Below are positions 1 to 7,427 of a DNA stretch of 64,000 nucleotides, in pieces. Both the position numbers and the translations under genes were made by a program. Under the pieces are notes generated by a model. It had not been told where the DNA came from and ran no database searches. It saw only the letters and a program-made list of their open reading frames with translations. Source of the stretch: Microvirga lenta. GTDB lineage: Bacteria > Pseudomonadota > Alphaproteobacteria > Rhizobiales > Beijerinckiaceae. The first letter of the stretch is position 1. Each line of letters begins with the position of its first letter. The stretch covers positions 124,001 through 188,000 of the forward strand of contig NZ_JAJBBR010000008.1 of the NCBI RefSeq assembly GCF_020532555.1, written 5' to 3'.

Positions 1-510
1 CGGATCGAGCTCCTTGCCGACGAAGTCGCGGAACTCGCTGAAGCGCTTGATCCTGGGATCGACCGCGCCCTCGAAGGTGCCCATGGCGACCTCGAAGTCG
101 TTGCGCGTGTCGAGGAGCACGATGTCCCCATCTTCGAGAAGCTCGTTCCAGTCCTCCGGCGACACATAGGTGCCGACCCGACCCGTCGGATCGACGTCGG
201 GGCTGCCCAGCGTAACGATCTCCCTCTTCAGCCGCACCTTCATCCGGCGGAACGGCATGTCGGCGGCGGTCGAGAACTTCAGTTCGAGATTGTCGAGGCG
301 TCCGCCGAACAGGGCTCCCCGGCGCAACTCCTCCACGAGAGCGTCGATGGCCCCGGCGCGTCCGGCGACCGTGCCGTTGATCCCCTCATGGGCGAGGAGC
401 AGCGTGCCCTTGATCTCCAGGTCGACGCAGAGCCGCCGGAGCGGCTCCTTGAGGTCCTGGAAATCCGGCAGCGGAACGAACTGATAGAGGGCGGCAACCT
501 TGTATGTCAT
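1..510 (-). CDS. trhO: tRNA uridine-34 hydroxylase TrhO (partial, 3' end outside window)
   Basis: The first 170 codons of a TrhO/YceA-type protein, cut by the left edge of the window. The protein starts MTYKVAALYQFVPLPDF, has the LLLAHEGINGTVAG segment of the N-terminal acylphosphatase-like domain, then the start of the rhodanese domain (VLLDTRNDFEVAMGTFEGA). The family makes 5-hydroxyuridine at wobble position 34 of certain tRNAs, in the cytoplasm. The catalytic cysteine lies beyond the edge and cannot be checked. The ATG at 508-510 fits the family's N-terminus, although no strong ribosome binding site precedes it. It is divergent from the secreted-protein gene at 767. Confidence 0.9.
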   Translation of the reverse strand, partial: MTYKVAALYQFVPLPDFQDLKEPLRRLCVDLEIKGTLLLAHEGINGTVAGRAGAIDALVEELRRGALFGGRLDNLELKFSTAADMPFRRMKVRLKREIVTLGSPDVDPTGRVGTYVSPEDWNELLEDGDIVLLDTRNDFEVAMGTFEGAVDPRIKRFSEFRDFVGKELDP

Positions 511-766
511 GGGGCTGCTTTACCAGCACGACAACGGGCGGAAAACCCGCCACCGGCCGCGACATAGCGCTTCGAAACCGGGGATCTGCCCCACATGCTC
601 CATCATGCCCCCTCAGACAGTATTCCTGCAGAACCGACCCGGCGTTCTTCGCCAGCGTTGATCCATTATTACTATACCCGGAAGTTTTCGTCATCCTTAC
701 GCAACGTCATAGACCCGCCATAATCTTTAAATGAGTCTTAACAAGTCAGGAGACTTGAACACGACG

Positions 767-1549
767 ATGCACAAGACACTCAGGATGATGGCGGCCTCGA
801 CGGTTGCGCTCGGAGTCATGATCGGCGGGGCAGAGGCCAAGAAGGTCTATTACGACATCAACGGCCAGCGCTTCTCCTACGAGAGCAGCGATCCGGAACA
901 GGTCGCCTCGGCGCGCAAGCGGATCGACGCCGCCAATGCCGCCGACGCCGCGAAGGCCAGGGCCGATGCGGAGCGCCTCAACAACCCGCTCGTGGGGGTC
1001 TTCGGATCGACCACGCAGCAGGCGGCGCTTCAGGCTCAGGAGAACCTCAAGCGCGTTCTAGCCGAGCAGGCCGCGGCCGACGCCACCCGCCAGCGCCAGC
1101 GGGCCGCGCAGGCGGCCAGGGAAGAGCAGCTCCGGAAGGAGGCCGAGCAGCAACAGCAGCAGGCCGCCGAAGCCCCCGAGGCTCAGCCGGACGTCCAGGA
1201 GGAGCCTCGGACCGCCGCCGTGGAACCGGCGGCTCCGGCGCCTGCCGCCCCTCCCGCCCCGACCGCGGAGACGGCCGCCGCACCGGAGGCGGCGCCCGAT
1301 CCGTCGACGACGCAGACGATCAAGTCGGTCTCGTTCGATGTGAGCTCAGGCATCAAGACCGTGGTCATGACCGACGGCACGATCCACGAGGAGCCCTTCG
1401 ACAGCAGCACGCTGGCCAGACTCGACAGCGATCCTGCCGATGACGATAGCCTGAGCGCCTTCGTCAATCGGCTGCGCAAGGCGGTCTCGGTGGAGACGAC
1501 CGGCTCCACCGCCGTGCAGGTCGCGCAGCCGAAATACGGCCCCCGTTAA
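767..1549 (+). CDS. Secreted coiled-coil protein of unknown function
   Basis: I do not recognise a family. From the ATG at 767 the protein (260 aa) starts with a clear Sec signal peptide (MHKTLRMMAASTVALGVMIG, cleavage near AEA-KK). A long Ala/Arg/Glu/Gln-rich coiled coil follows, with a run of Q around residue 135, then an Ala/Pro linker and a C-terminal globular part with a repeated-strand look (IKSVSFDVSSGIKTVVMTDG). An in-frame ATG at 731 would place 12 hydrophilic residues before the signal peptide, and AGGAG sits at about 748-752, so 767 is the better start. Probably a periplasmic protein. It converges on the amidase gene, whose stop codon region overlaps this gene's end by a few bases. 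Confidence 0.75.
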   Translation: MHKTLRMMAASTVALGVMIGGAEAKKVYYDINGQRFSYESSDPEQVASARKRIDAANAADAAKARADAERLNNPLVGVFGSTTQQAALQAQENLKRVLAEQAAADATRQRQRAAQAAREEQLRKEAEQQQQQAAEAPEAQPDVQEEPRTAAVEPAAPAPAAPPAPTAETAAAPEAAPDPSTTQTIKSVSFDVSSGIKTVVMTDGTIHEEPFDSSTLARLDSDPADDDSLSAFVNRLRKAVSVETTGSTAVQVAQPKYGPR

Positions 1550-2970
1550 AGCTTGGGCCACGGCCGCTGGGAGGGACACATGCCCTCCCAGGCCTGGCTC
1601 AGGCGCATCACGCCCACATCGTCGAAACGGCGGCCGGTGATCTGCAGGCCGATGGGCAGGCCCGATGCGGTGAAGCCCGCATTGACCGAGGCCGAAGGCT
1701 GATCCGACATGTTGAACGCGACCGTGTAGCCGATATGCTCGAACGGCTCCTCCGGATCGTGGATCGGCGACGCCAGCTCCGCATGATAGGCCGGAACCGG
1801 CGCGACGGGCGACAGCACGAAATCGAAGTCCCGCGTCGCCGCGACCGCCGCATTTCGCATCACCAGCATCTGGTTCATGCCGTTGTAGACCCGGGCGCCC
1901 GTGAGGGACTTGCCGCCCTCCGCCCAGGACAGGATGTAGGGCAGAACGCGCGAGCGCTGCTCCTCGGAGAGCGCCCCGATATCCATCCAGGCGCGCTGGC
2001 GCCAGAAATCGTCGAGCCCGTCGAGCATCTCGCGGGTCACGAAAGGCGGCACCTCCGCGATCTCGGCTCCGGCCTCCGCGAAGATCCGCACCGCTTCCTC
2101 GATGCAGGCGCGAACCTCAGGATCGAGCGGCATACCGATGCCGGCCTCCATCATGACGCCGATCCTCAATCCCCTGACGTCGATGTCGAGATCGAGCCAG
2201 GGCAGATCCTGATAGGGCAGGCTCATGGCATCGCGCGCATCGGGTCGCGTCAGGCTGCGCATCATGAGCGCGGCATCCCGCACCGTGCGGGTCATGGGGC
2301 CTGCCACCCGGCCGTAATAGGCCGGATCGATCGGAATGCGGCCGAAGCTCGGTTTCAGGCCGAAGACGCCGCACCAGCCGGCCGGAAGGCGGATCGACCC
2401 GCCGATATCGGTGCCGACATGAAACGGCCCGTAGCCCGCCGCCGCCGCGGCGCCCGCGCCCGCCGAGCTGCCGCCCGGGTTCTTGGTGAGGTCCCACGGG
2501 TTGCGCGCCAGGGGATGGAAGCTCGAAAGCCCTGACGAGAGCATGCCGTAATCGGGCATCGTGGTCTTGGCCAGGATGACGACGCCGTCCTCGCGCAGGC
2601 GGGCGGCGGGCGGCGCATCCTCGGCGGCGGGCGTAAGGTCCCTCGCGGCGGTGCCGAGGGGAATGGGCGTGCCCTTCGTCGCGATGTTTTCCTTGATCGT
2701 TCCCGGAACCCCGTCGAGGGGCAGCGCCTCGCCCCGTGTCCAGCGGGCCTCGGATTCCCTCGCCGCCGTCAGGGCCCCTTCGGGATCGAACGCATAGAGC
2801 GCCTGCAGCTGCGGCTCGTAAGCCTCGATGCGCGCGATCACCGCCTTCGCGACCTCGACCGGCGAGACCTGCCTGCGGGAATAGCCTTCCAGCATCTCCG
2901 ATGCCGTCCAGTCGGCAAGATCGGCCGCAGGCTCCGGATTGCCCCGGTACGAAGAGGTTTGGGCGGTCAA
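1546..2970 (-). CDS. Amidase (amidase signature family)
   Basis: An amidase-signature hydrolase, which cleaves a C-N amide bond with a Ser-cisSer-Lys triad. The protein shows the lysine segment (DGVPGTIKENIATKG), the glycine/serine-rich signature (NPGGSSAGAGAAAAAGYGP) and the nucleophile segment GTDIGGSIRLPAGWCG. The substrate cannot be read from sequence; the family spans GatA, aryl-acylamidases and others, but there is no gatC or gatB nearby, so it is probably a stand-alone catabolic amidase. I place the start at the TTG at 2968-2970, 8 bases after a strong AAGGAGA, giving 474 aa, normal for the family. An in-frame ATG at 3024 is the alternative. Confidence 0.88.
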   Translation of the reverse strand: MTAQTSSYRGNPEPAADLADWTASEMLEGYSRRQVSPVEVAKAVIARIEAYEPQLQALYAFDPEGALTAARESEARWTRGEALPLDGVPGTIKENIATKGTPIPLGTAARDLTPAAEDAPPAARLREDGVVILAKTTMPDYGMLSSGLSSFHPLARNPWDLTKNPGGSSAGAGAAAAAGYGPFHVGTDIGGSIRLPAGWCGVFGLKPSFGRIPIDPAYYGRVAGPMTRTVRDAALMMRSLTRPDARDAMSLPYQDLPWLDLDIDVRGLRIGVMMEAGIGMPLDPEVRACIEEAVRIFAEAGAEIAEVPPFVTREMLDGLDDFWRQRAWMDIGALSEEQRSRVLPYILSWAEGGKSLTGARVYNGMNQMLVMRNAAVAATRDFDFVLSPVAPVPAYHAELASPIHDPEEPFEHIGYTVAFNMSDQPSASVNAGFTASGLPIGLQITGRRFDDVGVMRLSQAWEGMCPSQRPWPKL

Positions 2971-3114
2971 CGCAAGGTCTCCTTCAGGCTCGAACGGATT
3001 CGACGAAGCCCCATGCTGCGTCATCCCCACCGCAGCGTAAACGGCTTTCACGGCATGGCCGGCATGAGATGCTCCGCGGATCGGCTCATCACCGTCCCGG
3101 GAGTCTGGCTCATG

Positions 3115-3306
3115 AAGCGCAACGGTCTTCCCTCCCCCTTGTGGGGAGGGCCAGGGTGGGGGTGCCGGCGCCACACCTTCATAGGCTATCGCTCACACCC
3201 CCACCTCTACCTCCTCCCCACAAGGGGGAGGAGAGCAGGTCGGCATTTCCGGCGAGGCCCGAGGTCCGTGGGGAGGAGAGGAGAGCAGCGCGGCGCTTCC
3301 GGCGTG
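3115..3306. repeat. Palindromic intergenic repeat, copy A
   Basis: This fills most of the 449-base gap between the amidase and ada genes. Two arms, each containing CCTCCCCCTTGTGGGGAGG or its complement, flank a central segment (about 3164-3196) that contains ATAGGCTATCGCTCAC. A third, looser inverted segment with GTCCGTGGGGAGGAG follows up to about 3306. The same arrangement occurs inverted at 57237-57432, and a partial copy lies at 51335-51440. No protein-coding signal is seen here. It could fold into a long hairpin in RNA and so act as a terminator or RNA-stability element, which is inference. Confidence 0.8.
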
Positions 3307-3419
3307 AGTTTTCGAGCCGGGGCGGGGTCCATAGGGGGAGAGCAACGCGGTACATGCTGAGCCAGCCTCTCAGGATGGGTGCCTGGGAGCACATTCCCGA
3401 TCGCCAGATAACCCACCTC

Positions 3420-4535
3420 TCAGAACAGGCTGGCCTGCACTTCGATGGAACGGGCTGCAACCGCATCGCCCTGCCCGAAGCGTATCCGGCGTTCGAGCTT
3501 GAGCAGGAAGTCCTTTCGCGGCTGGCCGCCGCCGTAGCCGGTCAGGGATCCGTCGGCGCCGACGATGCGGTGGCACGGCACGACGATGGAGACCCGGTTC
3601 TGTCCGTTGGCACGGCCGACCGCACGGCTCGCGCCCGGCCGTCCAAGGCTTGCGGCGAGTTCGCCATAGGACCGGGTCTCTCCGAAGGGCACCGCCTGCA
3701 GCGCCGTCCACACCTCCTGCTGGAACGCCGTTCCGGGCAGCCAGAGGGCAACCTCGAAGACCGTCAGGGTTCCGGCGAAGTACTGCTCCAGCTCCCGCTC
3801 GATCCGGTCGAGATGCCCGTTGCGTCCGGGGGTGATGGCATAGCCGTAGCGCCCCCTCAGCTCCTCGATTTCCGCCGGGAGGGCGGGCCTGTCGGTGAAT
3901 TCCAGCATGGACAGACCGCGCTCCTCCGCCATGGCGATCATCGGTCCCAGGGGCGTCAGGATGCGCGCATAGAGCATCAGCGCCTTCGACCGGCTGCGGC
4001 CCGGCGTGGTGCCGATGGTCTGCCGGAAGGCATCGCGGAAGCCGCTGACGGATTCGTAGCCGTGGTCGTAGGCGGCGCCGTCGATGGACTCGCCCGCGCC
4101 GATGCTGCCCAGCGCCGCCCCCAGCCGCCGCGCCCTCACATAGGCGTGGAAGGTCATGCCGAACTGCTCCTTGAACCACCGCCTCAGGCGGACCGGGTCG
4201 ATGGCGCGGGCCACCAGATCCTCGTCGGTCCAGCGCCGGGAGGGCTCGGCCTCGACCTCCTTCAGCAGCGCCGCGACCCAGTCCGGCGCCGCGCCCTTCA
4301 CGTCGAGGGGCCTGCAGCGCTTGCAGGGGCGAAAGCCCGCAGTCAGCGCATCCTCCGCCGTCCGGTGGAACACCACGTTCTCCGGCTTCGGCTTTCGCGC
4401 CGTGCAGGTGGGGCGGCAGAAGATCCCGGTGGTCTTCACCGCCGTGTAGAAGACGCCTTCATAGGCCGCGTCGCAGGTCAGCATGGCGCGGACCATTTCG
4501 GATGTGGGAGGGAGCGAGGATGTGGTCATGACCAT
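3420..4535 (-). CDS. ada: Bifunctional DNA repair methyltransferase/transcriptional activator Ada
   Basis: Full-length Ada (371 aa). It removes methyl groups from alkylated DNA and then activates its own and other repair genes. The N-terminal zinc domain has its four cysteines at C40, C44, C71 and C74 (FCRPTC, CKRC), of which one accepts methyl groups from phosphotriesters. An AraC-type helix-turn-helix lies at about residues 85-185. The C-terminal O6-methylguanine transferase domain has the PCHRI motif with acceptor C321, the same residue number as in E. coli Ada. The ATG at 4535 is preceded by GAGGG. The gene is monocistronic and divergent from the DUF2189 gene. Confidence 0.96.
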   Translation of the reverse strand: MVMTTSSLPPTSEMVRAMLTCDAAYEGVFYTAVKTTGIFCRPTCTARKPKPENVVFHRTAEDALTAGFRPCKRCRPLDVKGAAPDWVAALLKEVEAEPSRRWTDEDLVARAIDPVRLRRWFKEQFGMTFHAYVRARRLGAALGSIGAGESIDGAAYDHGYESVSGFRDAFRQTIGTTPGRSRSKALMLYARILTPLGPMIAMAEERGLSMLEFTDRPALPAEIEELRGRYGYAITPGRNGHLDRIERELEQYFAGTLTVFEVALWLPGTAFQQEVWTALQAVPFGETRSYGELAASLGRPGASRAVGRANGQNRVSIVVPCHRIVGADGSLTGYGGGQPRKDFLLKLERRIRFGQGDAVAARSIEVQASLF

Positions 4536-4753
4536 GTTCTACCAAACCCTCGCTCGCCCGCTCCACCGACAAATCGACAGGGAATTCGGGCTCCTGTCGT
4601 GATTGTGAGTCGTCGGGGCGCGATCGGGGGCGACATTTCCCCGTCCTCGCCCTATAGTATTGGCGAGTGCAGGTCGCGTTGTGCCGACCTACCGACTCGG
4701 CACGGCCTTCCGTGACCTGTGACCGCTCCAACCTCGGTTCTGGAGGAATGGTC

Positions 4754-5593
4754 ATGGCCCAATTCCATGTGATTGCCGGCGCTGACGAAACCCCGGTCTA
4801 CCCCATCGTGCGAAAGATCGGCCTGGCAGACCTGAGGCACGCCCTGTCGAAGGGATTCGACGATTTCTGGGCAATGCCGTCCCATCTGGTCTTCCTCGGC
4901 CTCATCTATCCCATCGCAGGCGCCTGCCTCGCCGCGCTGACCTTCACCAACAACGCCCTGCCCCTCCTCTACCCGCTGGCCTCGGGCTTCGCCCTGCTCG
5001 GCCCTCTCGCGGCCATCGGGCTCTACGAGATCAGCCGGCGGCGGGAGATGGGACTGGAGCCGAGCTGGCAGGACGCGTTCGACGTGCTGCGCTCGCCGTC
5101 GATCCCGTCGATCATCGCGCTCGGCGTCCTGCTGCTGGGAATCTTCCTCGCCTGGCTGACCACGGCCCGGATGCTCTACGAGGGCCTCTTCGGCTATGCG
5201 GCCCCGGAATCCTATACCCGGTTCGTCAACGAGGTTCTCACCACGTCCCAGGGCCTGCAGCTGATCGTTCTGGGCAACCTGCTGGGCTTCGTCTTCGCGG
5301 TGGCGGTGCTGAGCATCAGCGTGATCTCGTTCCCGCTGCTCCTCGACCGCGACGTGGGCGCGGCGGTGGCCATTCACACCTCCGTCCGAGCCGTGCTGGC
5401 GAACCCGTTCACGATGGCGGTCTGGGGCCTGATCGTCGCCGGTGCGCTCCTTCTCGGCTCCCTGCCCCTGTTCGTGGGCCTCGCCATCGTCATGCCGGTG
5501 CTCGGACATGCCACCTGGCACCTCTACCGCCGGGTGGTGGAGCCTCCGCCTCCGCAGGAAGTGCTGCCCGCCGACGGGCAGCCGCGTCCCTGA
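4754..5593 (+). CDS. DUF2189 family integral membrane protein
   Basis: A hydrophobic 279-aa protein with about six membrane segments and an N-terminal cytoplasmic stretch (VRKIGLADLRHALSKGFDDF) typical of DUF2189. Members of this family lie next to cytochrome oxidase genes in many alphaproteobacteria, and here it converges on the cox operon. No biochemical role is established. Two in-frame ATGs follow GGAGGA, at 4748 and 4754; the second has the normal 7-base spacing and is used here. The C-terminus is proline-rich. Confidence 0.82.
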   Translation: MAQFHVIAGADETPVYPIVRKIGLADLRHALSKGFDDFWAMPSHLVFLGLIYPIAGACLAALTFTNNALPLLYPLASGFALLGPLAAIGLYEISRRREMGLEPSWQDAFDVLRSPSIPSIIALGVLLLGIFLAWLTTARMLYEGLFGYAAPESYTRFVNEVLTTSQGLQLIVLGNLLGFVFAVAVLSISVISFPLLLDRDVGAAVAIHTSVRAVLANPFTMAVWGLIVAGALLLGSLPLFVGLAIVMPVLGHATWHLYRRVVEPPPPQEVLPADGQPRP

Positions 5594-5605
5594 CGCAGGA
5601 TCTGC

Positions 5606-5631
5606 GGGAGCCTGATTCCGGTCAGGCTCCC
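5606..5631. terminator. Hairpin between convergent DUF2189 and cox operons
   Basis: A perfect 10-bp inverted repeat (GGGAGCCTGA / TCAGGCTCCC, 6-base loop) sits between two convergent genes and overlaps the stop codon of the subunit IV gene. There is no U-run on either side, so it is either a weak bidirectional terminator or a 3'-end-protecting stem. Confidence 0.5.
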
Positions 5632-5981
5632 GGCTCGAAGAAGAGCACCCGTGAGAGCAGCGTGTAATCCGCCTCGAACACCATGATGCCGACGAAGACG
5701 AAGAGCGCCGCCACGGGCACGAGGATGGCATAGACGAGCGCCAGCCTCTCCCAGGCCATGTGCATGAACACGGCCACGATCAGCCCCGCCTTCAGCATCA
5801 TGAACAGCAGGATCAGGGTGTAGCGCAGCGCGCCCTCGAGCTGGAAATAATCCACCAGATACGAGAATGCGCTGAGGATGAAGAGCCATCCCCACACCAC
5901 GAGATAGAGCCGGATCGGATGGTGCTGCCCCTGATGCTGTCCTTGGGCATGAGCCGTGTCGTGCGCCGCTGCCTGTGCCAT
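5622..5981 (-). CDS. Cytochrome c oxidase subunit IV family protein
   Basis: Last gene of the leftward cox operon, 119 aa. A His/Gln-rich N-terminus is followed by three hydrophobic helices (LYLVVWGWLFILSAFSYLVD, ALRYTLILLFMMLKAGLIVA, VYAILVPVAALFVFVGIM), the layout of the prokaryotic COX4 family. This small subunit packs against subunits I and III in the inner membrane and is not catalytic. It starts 7 bases downstream of the subunit III gene coxP. Confidence 0.9.
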   Translation of the reverse strand: MAQAAAHDTAHAQGQHQGQHHPIRLYLVVWGWLFILSAFSYLVDYFQLEGALRYTLILLFMMLKAGLIVAVFMHMAWERLALVYAILVPVAALFVFVGIMVFEADYTLLSRVLFFEPGA

Positions 5982-5988
5982 GGCTCCC

Positions 5989-6711
5989 TCACCAGAGATA
6001 GAAGAAGGCGAAGATGAACACCCAGACGAGGTCGACGAAGTGCCAGTAGAGGCCCATGATCTCGACCGCCTCGTAGCTCCCCCTCCGGCTGGTGAAGAAG
6101 CCGCGCCGCTCGGTATCGTAATCCCCGCGCCAGACCTTGCGCGCCACGATGAGCAGGAAGATCACCCCGAAGGTGACGTGGGTGCCGTGAAAGCCCGTGA
6201 TCATGAAGAAGGACGAGCCGAACTGGGCCGCGCCCCAGGGATTGCCCCAGGGCCTGACGCCTTCGTGGATCAGCTTGCTCCACTCGAAGGCCTGCATGCC
6301 CACGAAGGCGGCGCCGAGGATCGCCGTCACCAGCATCAGGATCGCCGTCTTGCGGCGGTCGCGCCGATAGGCGAAGTTCACCGCCATCGCCATGGTGCCG
6401 CTGCTCGAGATCAGCACGAAGGTCATGATCGCGATGAGGATGAGCGGAAGCGTCACGCCGCCGATGGTCAGCGCGAAGACCTCGCTCGCATTGGGCCAGG
6501 GCACCGTGGTGGACATGCGCGCGGTCATGTAGGCGATGAGGAAGCAGCTGAACACGAAGGTGTCGCTGAGAAGGAAGATCCACATCATCGCCTTGCCCCA
6601 GGAGACGTTCTTGAACGCCCGCTGGTCCGAGGCGAAGTCTCCCGCCACGCCCTTCAGGCCCGGCTGCGCGGTGTAGACCTGCGCCCTTCCCGTGACCGCT
6701 GCTTCCGCCAT
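5989..6711 (-). CDS. coxP: Cytochrome c oxidase subunit III (CoxP-like)
   Basis: A 240-aa subunit III homologue with seven predicted helices, including WIFLLSDTFVFSCFLIAYMT, HGTHVTFGVIFLLIVARKVW and the C-terminal YWHFVDLVWVFIFAFFYLW, the conserved YWHFVD motif of the family. Subunit III stabilises the oxidase and helps proton uptake. The ATG at 6711 follows GAGGGGA; an upstream in-frame extension would run through coxO and is rejected. It is the second of two adjacent subunit III genes, as in the Bradyrhizobium coxMNOP alternative oxidase operon, and the symbol is assigned by that order. Confidence 0.9.
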   Translation of the reverse strand: MAEAAVTGRAQVYTAQPGLKGVAGDFASDQRAFKNVSWGKAMMWIFLLSDTFVFSCFLIAYMTARMSTTVPWPNASEVFALTIGGVTLPLILIAIMTFVLISSSGTMAMAVNFAYRRDRRKTAILMLVTAILGAAFVGMQAFEWSKLIHEGVRPWGNPWGAAQFGSSFFMITGFHGTHVTFGVIFLLIVARKVWRGDYDTERRGFFTSRRGSYEAVEIMGLYWHFVDLVWVFIFAFFYLW

Positions 6712-6722
6712 GCCAATCCCCT

Positions 6723-7427
6723 CTAGGTCAGCAACGCGCGACAGATATCGACGAACTCGTCCGCCCAGCCGGTGAGCAGGTTCAGGAGAACCAGCCAGAC
6801 GAGGAGCAGGAAATGCCAGTAGAGGGCGCAAAGCTCCACGCTCAGGGCCACTCGGCTCGGTGCGTCGCTGCGCCAGGAGCGGTCGGTGGCGCGCCCTAGG
6901 GCAACCAGCCCGCCCAGCATGTGCAGCCCATGCAGGCCGGTGATGAGGTAGAAGAACGAATTGGCCGGATTGCCCGTCAGGAGATAGCCGGTCTCGGACA
7001 GCTGGCGCCAGACCAGGAGCTGCCCGGCCAGGAACGCGACGGAGAATGCCCCGGCGGCGAGGAGGCAGGCCCGCACCACGTCCATGTCGTCCCGACGCAC
7101 CGACACCAGGGCCCATTGCAGCGCGACGCTGCTCATGATCAGCATGCCGGTATTGGGCCAGAGCAGCCGCGGCATGGGCACCGAGCGCCAGTCGCTCATG
7201 CCCATCCGCATGGAATAGGCGCTGATGAAGAGGGCGAAGAGCGCTCCGACGACCGCGAGAAAGACGCCGAGCCCGATCTTCGCCGCCGGGAGGGATGTCG
7301 CGCCGCCACCCGGGAACTCGCCTGCGATCCCCTCCTCCAGCCAGGGCTTCGCGGTGATCCTCTGCTTGGCCAGCCACCAGGCGCCGAAGCCGATCAGCCC
7401 CGCGAGGAAGAGGAGGATGCTGGTCAT
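6723..7427 (-). CDS. coxO: Cytochrome c oxidase subunit III-like protein (CoxO-like)
   Basis: A 234-aa membrane protein of the heme-copper oxidase subunit III superfamily: ITGLHGLHMLGGLVALG and ALYWHFLLLVWLVLLNLL match conserved helices of subunit III. It differs clearly from its neighbour coxP, so the pair is not a recent duplication. The ATG overlaps the coxN stop codon by 4 bases (ATGA), indicating translational coupling, and coxP follows 11 bases downstream. The equivalent gene in Bradyrhizobium is coxO. Confidence 0.86.
   Translation of the reverse strand: MTSILLFLAGLIGFGAWWLAKQRITAKPWLEEGIAGEFPGGGATSLPAAKIGLGVFLAVVGALFALFISAYSMRMGMSDWRSVPMPRLLWPNTGMLIMSSVALQWALVSVRRDDMDVVRACLLAAGAFSVAFLAGQLLVWRQLSETGYLLTGNPANSFFYLITGLHGLHMLGGLVALGRATDRSWRSDAPSRVALSVELCALYWHFLLLVWLVLLNLLTGWADEFVDICRALLT

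Noticed and set aside
2736..4715. A 659-codon frame on the + strand
   Set aside because: Spans the repeat region and runs antisense to ada; Arg/Pro-rich with no domain.
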